Part shown: positions 17,459 to 24,445 of the stretch, one piece after another | Position numbering within the stretch: position 1 is the stretch's first letter | How the letters are laid out: every line of letters begins with the position of its first letter | From: Prochlorococcus sp. scB243_496M6 | GTDB taxonomy: Bacteria; Cyanobacteriota; Cyanobacteriia; PCC-6307; Cyanobiaceae | DNA length: 43,710 nucleotides | Direction of reading: 5' to 3' | Assembly (NCBI GenBank): GCA_000635535.1 | Contig: JFMF01000166.1 | Coordinates: 1 to 43,710 of the forward strand | The notes under the pieces: generated by a model | Told to the model about the DNA's origin: nothing | Database searches by the model: none | Seen by the model: the letters and a program-made list of their open reading frames with translations, nothing else | Position numbers and translations under genes: made by a program

Positions 17459-17840
17459 ATCTTAAGAAAATCCGTTGAAAATCAATTAATCACCTGTCTC
17501 TTTCTCGACTAAGTCTTAATAGACTCACTATATATAAGTATTCTTAATATAAAATCTTGAAAGTATTTTGAGCTGGATTTTCCACAATTTACAGTTTGTT
17601 TTCCACGTCCAAATCCACATTGGATTAGAAATGCCAGTATTTTTCAAAAAAAACAGGACTTCAACATTATTGTTGACTTTTCTTTAACATCTTTTCAATT
17701 TCCTTATATGAAAAGGAAGTTTTTTAAAAACATACTTATAACATGAGTCTCATTTGATAATTTGAAAAGTTTACTGGCGGATATTTTTTGATTTTTTTAG
17801 AAAAAAACATCATTATGGTTATGCAGAAAAATTTAAATTT
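17459..17840. other. Intergenic region with DnaA-box-like repeats
   Basis: This 382-bp gap is one of the longest in the window and has no convincing reading frame. Near its middle are three same-direction matches to the cyanobacterial DnaA box TTTTCCACA: an exact copy at 17578-17586, TTTTCCACG at 17599-17607, and a weaker AAATCCACA at 17611-17619. The remainder is AT-rich, with T-tracts at 17686-17720 and 17785-17810 before the DUF2811 gene. I see no hairpin terminator. Whether DnaA binds here, and whether this is a regulatory site or chance, cannot be settled from sequence alone. Confidence 0.4.
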
Positions 17841-18098
17841 ATGGATCAAAACAGCCAATCAAACTTAACTGATGAGAAACTTGTCGAGTGTACTTTAAAT
17901 AAAGTCTCTTTAGAGACAGAGCTTTCAGAAACTCTTTATAACACTATGAAAGATTTCGTATTAAGTAATCCAACTTGGGATCAATATAAGCTTATAAATT
18001 CAGCTTTAGCTACTTTTCTCGTTCAAAACGGATGTACAGATAATACTGTCTCAGAAATTTACTTAAATCAATTATTTACACCTTCTAAGTCTTTTTAA
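17841..18098 (+). CDS. DUF2811-like small cyanobacterial protein
   Basis: This 85-residue soluble protein has a conserved core VSLETELSETLYNTMKDFVLSNPTWDQYKLINSALATFLVQNG (about 23-65). It matches the layout I recall for DUF2811, a short protein widespread in cyanobacteria with a 'sLe.eiPe.L...l..fl..hP.WDqdrvfnaALs.FLlQNG' pattern. The function is unknown. The helical pattern and hydrophobic spacing suggest a small bundle, perhaps a dimer. The start is ATG 17841 after an A-rich leader. The gene sits just downstream of a DnaA-box-like cluster, and its end overlaps the convergent GMC oxidoreductase by 14 bp. Confidence 0.7.
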   Translation: MDQNSQSNLTDEKLVECTLNKVSLETELSETLYNTMKDFVLSNPTWDQYKLINSALATFLVQNGCTDNTVSEIYLNQLFTPSKSF

Positions 18099-19725
18099 TA
18101 TTTAAACAGGCTCTTCTACTCAAGGCCATCATTGTAAGTGTAGGGCTTTGCCAAGATGATGTGGGCCAGCATGCTCCATCTAGTACAAGCACATTCTTGC
18201 ATCTCCATAATCTATTAAATTTATCAACTACACTATTTTCTTCATCCATCCCCATTGGTGCTCCCCCTACTTCATGAATGTAATATCCAGGAGGAGGAGG
18301 ACTATCTGAAAGTGCGATCAAATTTTTTGTAAATAAACTTCCTAATGGGATGTTCATTAGTTCATTAATATTTTTTATTTCTCCATTTGCAGCTTTTATT
18401 GATTTTCGTATTGTGTTTTCCATATGCTTAGCCATGTTTAACTCATTTTCGCTCCATTCGAATTCAATGTAAGGAATTGGGATACCCCATTCATCTGTTT
18501 TTCTTGATAGAGAAACTGAGTTTTTCTCTCTAGGAAGGACTTCTCCATGGGCGATAAGAAAGCCAATTGATGTGTTTGTATCTTTTTGCAAAAATTTAGG
18601 TATCCCTAATCGGTCAATTGCCCCCCAGATTCCATAACCTCTATAGAAATTTATGTCGTCAATTTTTGGTAAATTTGAGCCGAATGGAATAAAGAAGCTG
18701 CCTGCTCCAGAAAGATTGGGAGGATTATCTAATGGATGTCCTGAGTTGTTTGTTTTTGGGACTGAAAAAAATCTACAGATAGATATATGGTCCATAAGGC
18801 ATTTACCTAATTTCCCAGAATCATCTTTAAAACCTGAGGGATTTGATTTGTATTCTGAGTTCAGCAGTATTCTGAGTGTTGAAATTGTTGATGCGCAAAG
18901 AAGGATTAAATCACAATTTAATTCTTTTTTGCATCCATTTTCTAAGTTTACGATCGTTAGTTTTGATGCAAGCTCTGTTATCTTGTTAATCTCAAAAGAC
19001 TCTACTAGGTGATTTGAAATTATTTGCACATTCCCAGTATCTAAAGCTTTTTTTAAAGAGCTTCCTAAGCTAGAGGACTTTGGCCATTTTTTTTCTTTTA
19101 CTGATGAATTACGGTCAAATCCTCTTGATTGGATAAATGGATAGTTTAATTTTGATTTTACTTTATTGCCAAAAACATTTTCGTTTTCTGTAAGAGGTAT
19201 TTCTCCAATATATTTACCGTTTGGGACTTCTTTAATGTCATCTTTTCGTCCATAGATGCCGCAAAAATTTTCAATGAAGTCATAGTGAGGGGATAGTTCA
19301 TCGTATGAAATAGGCCAGTTTGGTCCGAATCCGTCTTTTTTAGCGGGATGAAAGTCTTCTGAGGAAAGTCTTAATGTTATGCCTCCCCAAGTTAATGATC
19401 TCCCCCCATATTGTTTACCTTGGGTCCAAAGAAATGGCTTTTTTTTTGGGAAGTCATAAGGATGCTTCAATTCATTTGAATATAAGTCAGGATTATTTTT
19501 CCAATAACCAGGATGTTGGCATTGATTGGCATGTTTTTTTGTTAAAACTCCTGATAATCTTTTGAATGTACTTTTTGGCTCATCATTACTAGCTTCATGC
19601 CTTTTAACTTGAGGCCCTGCTTCTATTACTAAAACTTTGATTCCTTGTTCTGCCAATGTAAGTGCTGCTATTCCTCCTGTAGCTCCAGAACCAACAACAA
19701 TTGCATCATAAGGACTTATATCCAA
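18085..19725 (-). CDS. GMC-type FAD-dependent oxidoreductase
   Basis: This 546-residue flavoprotein has an N-terminal FAD motif YDAIVVGSGATGGIAALTLAEQGIKVLVIEAG (6-37). A GGRSLTWGGITLRL block (about 107-120) is the GMC signature, and the C-terminal domain shows HEVGGAPMGMDEENSVVDKFNRLW and VLVLDGACWPTSSWQSPTLTMMALSRRA, which carries the catalytic His/Asn region of the glucose-methanol-choline family. It oxidises an alcohol or sugar, but the exact substrate is unknown. No signal peptide is seen, so it is probably cytosolic. The start is TTG 19725, nine bases before a stop in the same frame. It is divergent from the pentapeptide-repeat gene at 19832. Confidence 0.85.
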   Translation of the reverse strand: MDISPYDAIVVGSGATGGIAALTLAEQGIKVLVIEAGPQVKRHEASNDEPKSTFKRLSGVLTKKHANQCQHPGYWKNNPDLYSNELKHPYDFPKKKPFLWTQGKQYGGRSLTWGGITLRLSSEDFHPAKKDGFGPNWPISYDELSPHYDFIENFCGIYGRKDDIKEVPNGKYIGEIPLTENENVFGNKVKSKLNYPFIQSRGFDRNSSVKEKKWPKSSSLGSSLKKALDTGNVQIISNHLVESFEINKITELASKLTIVNLENGCKKELNCDLILLCASTISTLRILLNSEYKSNPSGFKDDSGKLGKCLMDHISICRFFSVPKTNNSGHPLDNPPNLSGAGSFFIPFGSNLPKIDDINFYRGYGIWGAIDRLGIPKFLQKDTNTSIGFLIAHGEVLPREKNSVSLSRKTDEWGIPIPYIEFEWSENELNMAKHMENTIRKSIKAANGEIKNINELMNIPLGSLFTKNLIALSDSPPPPGYYIHEVGGAPMGMDEENSVVDKFNRLWRCKNVLVLDGACWPTSSWQSPTLTMMALSRRACLNIKKT

Positions 19726-19831
19726 AACCTAGTTCGTGATTTATTATTTCAATAAATATAGCATTCAGTAAATAATTAATTTTTAGATTTCAGCTTAAGA
19801 AGTTAGAATTTATTGAAATACTACTCAAAAA

Positions 19832-20305
19832 ATGAGATTTATAATTTTAACTGTTTTAATGATTGTTTTAACTCTCCCTTCTAGAAGCTTCGCTGCATTG
19901 GATTATGGTAAACAATCCTTAATTGGTGCTGATTTTTCTGGATCTGATTTAAAAGGAGCAACTTTTTATTTGACTGATTTACAAGATGCAAATTTATCAG
20001 ATTGTGAGCTCCAAAATGCTACTCTCTATGGAGCAAAATTGAAAGATACTAATTTAAGTAACTCCAATTTAAGAGAAGTAACTTTAGACTCGGCTATTTT
20101 AGATGGAACAGATTTATCAAATACTAACTTAGAGGATTCATTTGCTTATAGTACACAGTTTGAAAATGTAAAGATACAAGGCGCAGACTTCACAAATGTT
20201 TTTTTGCCAAAAGATATTATTAGGAAATTTTGTGAGAGTGCCACTGGAACTAATCCAATTACAAATAGAGAAACTAGAGAAACTTTAGAGTGCGATTACA
20301 TTTAA
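19832..20305 (+). CDS. Exported pentapeptide-repeat protein
   Basis: The product has 157 residues. An N-terminal signal peptide (MRFIILTVLMIVLTLPSRSFA, cleavage likely after residue 21) is followed by pentapeptide repeats of A(D/N)LxX type from about 30 to 125, such as GADFSGSDLKG, ANLSDCELQNATLYGAKL and TNLEDSFAYSTQFENV. These form a right-handed four-sided beta helix. A C-terminal tail with two Cys (FCESATG and LECDYI) could form a disulfide in the thylakoid lumen or periplasm, where cyanobacterial proteins of this type reside. The precise role is unknown. It is convergent with the GIY-YIG-like gene, 2 bp away. Confidence 0.85.
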   Translation: MRFIILTVLMIVLTLPSRSFAALDYGKQSLIGADFSGSDLKGATFYLTDLQDANLSDCELQNATLYGAKLKDTNLSNSNLREVTLDSAILDGTDLSNTNLEDSFAYSTQFENVKIQGADFTNVFLPKDIIRKFCESATGTNPITNRETRETLECDYI

Positions 20306-20307
20306 AT

Positions 20308-20700
20308 TTATGCACATACAAGTTCTTTTTTAATCTTTCTTTGTTTATAAAGTGATCTTCCAACAGGCCAACCTAAAGTAGATAAATGTTTCATTAAAGA
20401 ACCTGAGTATTTGAAATAAAAATTGTCTGAATATTTTATGCCAAGTTCTTTTAGAGTGGTTACTAATAAACATAGATCTTTCTTTTTGCCTTTTTTCATA
20501 TCCAGTAATATCAATGCTTCACTTGATAATTTTTTTTCTAGAACCTTATCATTTTCAGCAAAACCAACTTTAAGTGAATTAAATTCATCAGAATAAAGAG
20601 TATAAACTATTCCATCTTTGAATTTATCTTCAGAAGTATCTACATTAAATCTTGATGATATTAATGTTTTGTATCCTTTAATGATTTTTCTGTTATTCAT
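20308..20700 (-). CDS. Small protein with possible GIY-YIG-like domain
   Basis: This 130-residue basic protein contains GIVYTLYSDEFNSLKVGFAEN at about 29-49. The YTLY and KVGF strands, about ten residues apart, recall the GIY and YIG strands of T5orf172/MUG113-type domains, and a helix and LGWPVG follow. The resemblance is weak: the Tyr of YIG is Lys-Val and no clear catalytic Arg is present, so I hold this at low confidence. It lies 2 bp downstream of the ribbon-helix-helix-like gene and is almost certainly co-transcribed with it. The protein at 497-1039 has a clearer version of the same domain. The function is unknown. Confidence 0.5.
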   Translation of the reverse strand: MNNRKIIKGYKTLISSRFNVDTSEDKFKDGIVYTLYSDEFNSLKVGFAENDKVLEKKLSSEALILLDMKKGKKKDLCLLVTTLKELGIKYSDNFYFKYSGSLMKHLSTLGWPVGRSLYKQRKIKKELVCA

Positions 20701-20702
20701 AA

Positions 20703-21200
20703 TTATTTGATTTCATCCTGAGCTAATTCGTATTTCTCCAATAGATTGTTTACTTCTGCTAGTGCAATCCTCTTTTGACAGGCCGAGTCATATCTATTTA
20801 CTGCTACTGAAGGTATTGAACCTTTGCTTTTCATTTCCCTTATACCAGTTTCTAAACATTGAAAAGCAACACTTGATAGATCTCTTCCTTCTGCTGCGGC
20901 CCAAACTTTCAAAAGATAAGTAAGGTTTGATGGTACTGAGATCTGTACTTTGTTTGAATTTGAAGTATTTAATGCAATATCATCGAGACTAATTTCTTTA
21001 GAGGAAATAGTTTCTTTAACCTTTTTCTTCAAAAATTTTACTTGGCTTATAGCGTCCTCTTTATTCTTTATTTTCTGCTCTATTTCAAATAACTCTTCTT
21101 CAGAATTAATTAAAGCTTCTAATGCCCATTTAGCATCATCTTTCGCAACAGCGGTTCTATCAAGCCATTCATCTCTTATTTTTGACCAATTACTAGGCAT
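20703..21200 (-). CDS. Coiled-coil protein with ribbon-helix-helix-like C-terminal segment
   Basis: The product has 165 residues. The first 85 are charged and strongly helical, with heptad-like spacing (EELFEIEQKIKNKEDAISQVKFLKKKVKE), probably a coiled coil. From about 92 comes KVQISVPSNLTYLLKVWAAAEGRDLSSVAFQCLETGIREMK. That pattern of a short basic-flanked strand VQISVP, then helix A, a G-R-D-L-S turn and helix B is what ribbon-helix-helix (CopG/Arc type) DNA-binding segments look like. So it may bind DNA as a dimer and regulate its own operon with the small protein downstream. A set of TAGA/TCTA inverted repeats overlaps its promoter. This could be a toxin-antitoxin-like or autoregulated pair, but that is inference. 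Confidence 0.6.
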   Translation of the reverse strand: MPSNWSKIRDEWLDRTAVAKDDAKWALEALINSEEELFEIEQKIKNKEDAISQVKFLKKKVKETISSKEISLDDIALNTSNSNKVQISVPSNLTYLLKVWAAAEGRDLSSVAFQCLETGIREMKSKGSIPSVAVNRYDSACQKRIALAEVNNLLEKYELAQDEIK

Positions 21201-21220
21201 AAGCTTTATGCGATAATTCT

Positions 21221-21278
21221 ATGATATATAAATCTGAATAGATTGTCTATGTATTCTAAATAGACTTAATATAGATTA
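21221..21278 (-). promoter_or_regulatory. Promoter with TAGA/TCTA repeats upstream of the RHH-like gene
   Basis: On the minus strand a -35-like TAGACA (21249-21244) and a -10-like TATCAT (21226-21221) are separated by exactly 17 bp, with the start codon about 20 bp further on. A palindrome ATAGATTGTCTAT (21238-21250) covers the -35, TCTAAATAGA (21255-21264) lies just upstream, and one more TAGATT half-site is at 21272-21277. Clustered inverted half-sites over a -35 are typical for self-repression by ribbon-helix-helix proteins, which is what the first gene of this operon may encode. Binding itself is inferred. Confidence 0.45.
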
Positions 21279-21465
21279 AACAATTTTCTAATGTTATCTT
21301 TAATAATTCCTCATCTTAGAAATAATCTTTTAAAAGAATTGAAACTGCAGAATCTATTCAATATGAGCTTAGAGATATTTTTTGTTAAATGAAAACGATA
21401 TATTAGACTAATCAATCTTTTTAAATTTGGGTTATTTGTTTATTTAATTAAAGACTTCTGAGCTT
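21279..21465. other. Non-coding gap between the RHH-like operon promoter and gloA
   Basis: This AT-rich stretch completes a 265-bp gap of which the left part is the promoter/operator region. I find no reading frame worth calling, no strong hairpin and no tRNA. It may contain the terminator of gloA, but nothing is distinct. Confidence 0.4.
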
Positions 21466-21855
21466 TTAATCTCTTTCAATAAGTTCAATTTTATAACCAT
21501 CAGGATCCTCAACAAAAGCCAAGACAGAAGTACTGTTTTTCATTGTTTTAGGTTTTGTTGTTATTTTACAACCATTTTTTTCCAATCCTTGGCAAATTAG
21601 ATGAATATCTTTTACTCCAATAGCTATATGACCATATTTATCTCCAAGCTCATAGTCTTCAGACTTTTTGTCCCAGTTATAAGTTAATTCAATTACTGAG
21701 TTTTCTTTTTCTGAGCCATAACCAACAAATGCCAAAGTGAATTTTCCATGAGGGTAATCCTTTTTTCGCAATAAATTCATTCCTAATCTATTGACGTAGA
21801 AATCAATGGATTTATCTAAATCTCCAACTCTCAACATTGTATGTAGGATACGCAT
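21466..21855 (-). CDS. gloA: Glyoxalase I (lactoylglutathione lyase)
   Basis: This 129-residue enzyme of the vicinal oxygen chelate fold converts the methylglyoxal-glutathione hemithioacetal to S-lactoylglutathione in the cytosol. All four metal ligands are visible: His5 in MRILHTMLRVGD, Glu56 in VIELTYNW, His76 in YGHIAIGV and Glu124 in EDPDGYKIELIE. The length and block order match the short bacterial nickel-type enzyme such as E. coli GloA (His5, Glu56, His74, Glu122). It starts at ATG 21855 and appears to be a single-gene unit, since about 265 bp separates it from the next minus-strand gene. Confidence 0.95.
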   Translation of the reverse strand: MRILHTMLRVGDLDKSIDFYVNRLGMNLLRKKDYPHGKFTLAFVGYGSEKENSVIELTYNWDKKSEDYELGDKYGHIAIGVKDIHLICQGLEKNGCKITTKPKTMKNSTSVLAFVEDPDGYKIELIERD

Positions 21856-21987
21856 TTTGAATTATGAACCTAAATCAATTATCTAATATTTAATAACCAT
21901 CTGCCAAAGTTGATTTTTTGAAAGTAAGTCTTTTTATTAAGTTCAAAAAATTAGGTTAAAATATTAATACAAAATTTCAATAATATA

Positions 21988-22422
21988 TTGAATCAGATAT
22001 TCCAAAGACTCTCATCAGTATTTTTGTATACTTTGCCATTAAAGGCATCAATACCTTTTGGATATTATTTGTTCTATAAATATGCATTTTTAAAAATTCT
22101 TTTATTACTCACGTTCCCGATAGCAATAATTGAAAAATCTTTGCCTTTTGGTAGTTTTTTATTATTTATAATTTTGTTTGCTGGATTAGTAAGAAATCCA
22201 AATGTTCCCTATTTCGTAAGATATAACGCATGCCAAGCATTACTTATTGATATTGCTTTGATAATAATTTCATATCTCTTGAGAATATTTCCCATAGTTG
22301 AATTAGGCTCAATAATTTTTATATTTACACTATGTATTTTTATTTATTCGATTTCTCAATGTATTTATGGAGTTGAACCTGAAATTCCCTTAATTAGTAA
22401 ATCTGTAAGAATGCAAATTTAA
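21988..22422 (+). CDS. Tic20-family membrane protein
   Basis: This 144-residue protein has four predicted hydrophobic segments (about 18-32, 34-48, 53-66, 85-125). The Tic20 core pattern, a 'Rg..rNP..pYFVRyNacQALLiDI' stretch, is seen here as GLVRNPNVPYFVRYNACQALLIDIAL at about 65-90. In chloroplasts Tic20 belongs to the inner-envelope protein import channel. In cyanobacteria the homologue is a plasma or thylakoid membrane protein of unsettled function. The start is TTG 21988. It is convergent with the small exported protein at 22450. Confidence 0.82.
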   Translation: MNQIFQRLSSVFLYTLPLKASIPFGYYLFYKYAFLKILLLLTFPIAIIEKSLPFGSFLLFIILFAGLVRNPNVPYFVRYNACQALLIDIALIIISYLLRIFPIVELGSIIFIFTLCIFIYSISQCIYGVEPEIPLISKSVRMQI

Positions 22423-22449
22423 ATAAATTTATAGATTTAGTGACTTTCT

Positions 22450-22779
22450 TCAGCACTCATTCAGAATAGATTCCCATCTTAGTTGACTAGCCTTTATTGC
22501 TTCCATTGGTGGATTAGCTCCCTCTATTTCAAAGGCTTTTATTAATGATTTATTAGCTAATAGTCCTAATCTTGCGGCCTCTCTTTGTCTAGAGCATACT
22601 TTTTTTCTTGATCCCTCTTTTAAACTATTTTCGATTTCTTTAAGAATCTGGCTAGCTTCATTCGATTTAGAATAAAAATCATTCATGTAAACATCAAGTG
22701 CGGTATCAGCAAAGATTTCAACTGGAGAGATTATTGTGACTAAGCACACTATAAAACTTACAAATATAAATATTTTCAT
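22450..22779 (-). CDS. Small exported protein of unknown function
   Basis: The product has 109 residues with a clear signal peptide (residues 1-24, ending VEIFA before DTALD). The mature 85-residue domain is helical and contains two Cys, one in KKVCSRQREAARLGLLANKSL and the other at the last residue. One possible disulfide and an R-E-A-A-R-L-G-L motif are the only notable points. I do not recognise a family, and it is probably picocyanobacteria-specific. It lies 7 bp downstream of the multi-span membrane protein gene at 22787 in the same direction, so the two may form one operon. Confidence 0.65.
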   Translation of the reverse strand: MKIFIFVSFIVCLVTIISPVEIFADTALDVYMNDFYSKSNEASQILKEIENSLKEGSRKKVCSRQREAARLGLLANKSLIKAFEIEGANPPMEAIKASQLRWESILNEC

Positions 22780-22786
22780 AAGAATC

Positions 22787-23371
22787 TTAAGTAAATTTTT
22801 TGTCAGATCTCTTTAATACTAAATAAAAGGTAATAACGCTAATTGTTCCAGATGGGCCTATTAAAACATGCCAAAATTGATCTCCACTAATTGAGAGCCT
22901 TGTGCCAAAGAAGGTCGTAAAAATAATACCAAATATTGGGTAAAGAATAAAAAGCCAGTCTTTAAAAACCCTTTGCCAATTTATAATTAGAAGTATACTT
23001 ATTATTACTTGAAAAAGGAGAGCAATAGTTTTATCAAATAAAAAATATGAGATTATTGAACATAAAGAAATGCAAAAATTAGTTTTTTGAATAAATTTAT
23101 TTTTTATAACTGATATTGATAAAAATGTTAGACCTAAAGATAGGAAAGAATAAAATAACCAATTAAATAAAGAGGAGTGATCTACATAAATCCAAGATGT
23201 TTGGGTATGATCTATCATTTCAGAAATCGATGCCAATCCTAAAAAAATAAAACCGAAAGGTATCAATTTGTTCTTACTTATATGTTTGAATTTATTGATC
23301 GATCTAATACCTAATAATATTGGGATGATTGCCGCTTGAAAGTGGGCAAATAATAAAATTGAAAAAAACAA
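22787..23371 (-). CDS. Multi-span membrane protein of unknown function
   Basis: The product has 194 residues, mostly hydrophobic, with about seven likely transmembrane segments. Polar connecting pieces include GIRSINKFKHISKNK, EMIDHTQTSWIYVDHSSLFNW and SISGDQFWHVLIGPSG. The His residues in DHTQTSW, VDHSSLFNW and QFWHVL are the most conspicuous conserved-looking polar residues in the membrane region and could bind a metal or haem, but that is speculation. I do not recognise the family. The start is TTG 23371. The gene is 7 bp upstream of the small exported protein. Confidence 0.6.
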   Translation of the reverse strand: MFFSILLFAHFQAAIIPILLGIRSINKFKHISKNKLIPFGFIFLGLASISEMIDHTQTSWIYVDHSSLFNWLFYSFLSLGLTFLSISVIKNKFIQKTNFCISLCSIISYFLFDKTIALLFQVIISILLIINWQRVFKDWLFILYPIFGIIFTTFFGTRLSISGDQFWHVLIGPSGTISVITFYLVLKRSDKKFT

Positions 23372-23424
23372 AATAAATTCTTAAACTTAATTCATCCTAA
23401 TTTAAATAAAAAATCAGATTCTGG

Positions 23425-23625
23425 TCACCTGAGTAGAGAAAGATACCATTGCCCTATTACTATAATCAATATTGTAAGAACAAAAGGGAAAGCAGGATAT
23501 CGTGTTTGAAAATTAGCAGGTGGCCAAGGAGACCAAGATATTAATCTGCCTTGCGCTTCATTTGAAATAACTTTTTTTTTCGGCTTTTTGTTTATTAAAT
23601 TATCTGTGGCAAATCCTTTACTCAT
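23425..23625 (-). CDS. Small single-pass membrane protein
   Basis: The product has 66 residues. A basic N-terminus (NKKPKKKV) and the aromatic/proline segment SWSPWPPANFQTRYPAFP are followed by one transmembrane helix (about 46-64, FPFVLTILIIVIGQWYLSLL). I see no cofactor-binding residue. Its size and topology fit the many small accessory subunits of cyanobacterial membrane complexes, but I do not recognise it as any particular photosystem, cytochrome or NDH subunit. It is preceded by the tRNA-Ser gene on the same strand. Confidence 0.6.
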   Translation of the reverse strand: MSKGFATDNLINKKPKKKVISNEAQGRLISWSPWPPANFQTRYPAFPFVLTILIIVIGQWYLSLLR

Positions 23626-23698
23626 AATCTAAATAAAAATTATACTAACAAGAACGTTTCAAAAGGGCGTTTATATTATTCGGTTCTTTTTATTTGAA

Positions 23699-23785
23699 CG
23701 GAGGGGGTGGGATTCGAACCCACGGTGCCCTTGCAGACACGCTAGTTTTCAAGACTAGAGCCTTAAACCACTCGACCACCCCTCC
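23699..23785 (-). tRNA. tRNA-Ser (UGA)
   Basis: The minus-strand RNA is 87 nt with an acceptor stem GGAGGGG pairing CCCCTCC and a discriminator G. The anticodon arm CTAGTCTTGAAAACTAG places the anticodon UGA at 23751-23749. A long variable arm (GCGTGTCTGCAAGGGCACC) marks it as a class II tRNA, and the T-arm GTGGGTTCGAATCCCAC is intact. CCA is not encoded. It would decode UCA and related Ser codons. Confidence 0.95.
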
Positions 23786-23977
23786 AGAGGCTATTCAGTT
23801 TTGTTGAACTTCAAAACTATAACATAAGAAATTAGTCATAGTCTATAAATTCAAAGATTAAAAATTTATTTCAAAAAACTTGTCTGAGAGGGGAATTTTA
23901 TTTAAAAATGACGGGATAAGTCGTTATAACAGTCAATTATTAGTCACATTTAGTCCAAAAATTTAGGCCACAAAAAA

Positions 23978-24127
23978 TCACCCAAAGTTGACATTTTGTT
24001 GAAATAAACCAAATAAGTTATTCCCAACTATGGCAGCGATTATTAAAACGAATGCAACTATGGCGAAAAGAGCACTAACATCTTTTATGTCATATGGTGC
24101 TTTAAATAAAGGTTTTTGGTCTGCCAT
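23978..24127 (-). CDS. Tiny single-pass membrane protein (49 aa)
   Basis: An ATG at 24127 opens a 49-codon frame ending in TGA at 23978. The protein begins MADQKPLFKAPYDIKD and has one transmembrane helix (about 18-40: VSALFAIVAFVLIIAAIVGNNLF) and a short polar tail (QQNVNFG). Codon use and the clean soluble-then-helix layout look real, and an AT-rich promoter-like region lies upstream at 24130-24170. I do not recognise it among known photosystem small subunits, and it lacks the chlorophyll-binding motif of high-light-inducible proteins. The role is unknown. Confidence 0.6.
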   Translation of the reverse strand: MADQKPLFKAPYDIKDVSALFAIVAFVLIIAAIVGNNLFGLFQQNVNFG

Positions 24128-24216
24128 TGTTATCTAATATATAAATGCAATTGAATCATATTATTTTAATGCTTGTGAGAAGTATTAAGTTATTGTTTAG
24201 TCTAAGAATGGATAAT

Positions 24217-24243
24217 AAAAAAGCCACTAAAAGTGGCTTTTTT
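24217..24243. terminator. Bidirectional intrinsic terminator
   Basis: AAGCCACT (24221-24228) and AGTGGCTT (24232-24239) form an eight-pair stem with an AAA loop, flanked by A-tract on the left and T-tract on the right, so it can work in both directions. On the minus strand it would end the riboswitch/DUF4278 peptide transcript that stops at 24261. Confidence 0.8.
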
Positions 24244-24260
24244 ATTAATGATTAAATAAA

Positions 24261-24362
24261 CTAGCTTGTGTAAGTTTTTCCTCTATAAGTTAGTTCATTG
24301 TGCTGCTTTTTAGCTGCTTCTTTGTTCTGGACGTACTTTTGTCCTCTGTAAATTAGAGTCAT
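24261..24362 (-). CDS. 33-residue DUF4278-like peptide under riboswitch control
   Basis: This ATG-to-TAG frame of 33 codons encodes MTLIYRGQKYVQNKEAAKK followed by QHNELTYRGKTYTS. Two copies of the YRGxxY pattern (LIYRGQKY and LTYRGKTY) bracket a short charged helix. An opening YRG motif is typical of DUF4278, a family of tiny cyanobacterial proteins. A GGAG ribosome-binding site (24374-24371) sits eight bases before the ATG, directly after a pseudoknotted RNA resembling the glutamine-II riboswitch, and an intrinsic terminator lies just past the stop. This makes a complete single-gene unit. By that context it may report or adjust nitrogen status, perhaps by binding a regulator. The protein itself gives no function. 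Confidence 0.75.
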   Translation of the reverse strand: MTLIYRGQKYVQNKEAAKKQHNELTYRGKTYTS

Positions 24363-24381
24363 TTTTTTAGCTCCGGTTTCG

Positions 24382-24440
24382 CTTAAGTCCCCGTTCCATG
24401 GCTTAAGTCGATTTGCGGCTTGCTACACGCAAGTTGAACG
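24382..24440 (-). promoter_or_regulatory. Candidate glutamine-II (Downstream-peptide) riboswitch
   Basis: In the minus-strand RNA, P1 pairs CGUUC (24440-24436) with GAACG (24396-24392). Inside it P2 is CUUGC/GCAAG (24433-24429 with 24423-24419) with loop GUGUA. A CUUAAG inside the P1 loop (24407-24402) can pair with a second CUUAAG after P1 (24387-24382), giving an H-type pseudoknot. This layout, the CGUUCA/GGAACG borders and the tiny peptide gene that follows fit the Downstream-peptide motif of Prochlorococcus and Synechococcus, which binds L-glutamine. The pseudoknot ends 7 bases before the GGAG ribosome-binding site, so ligand binding could gate translation. I could not run a covariance search. 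Confidence 0.7.
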
Positions 24441-24445
24441 TTTTG

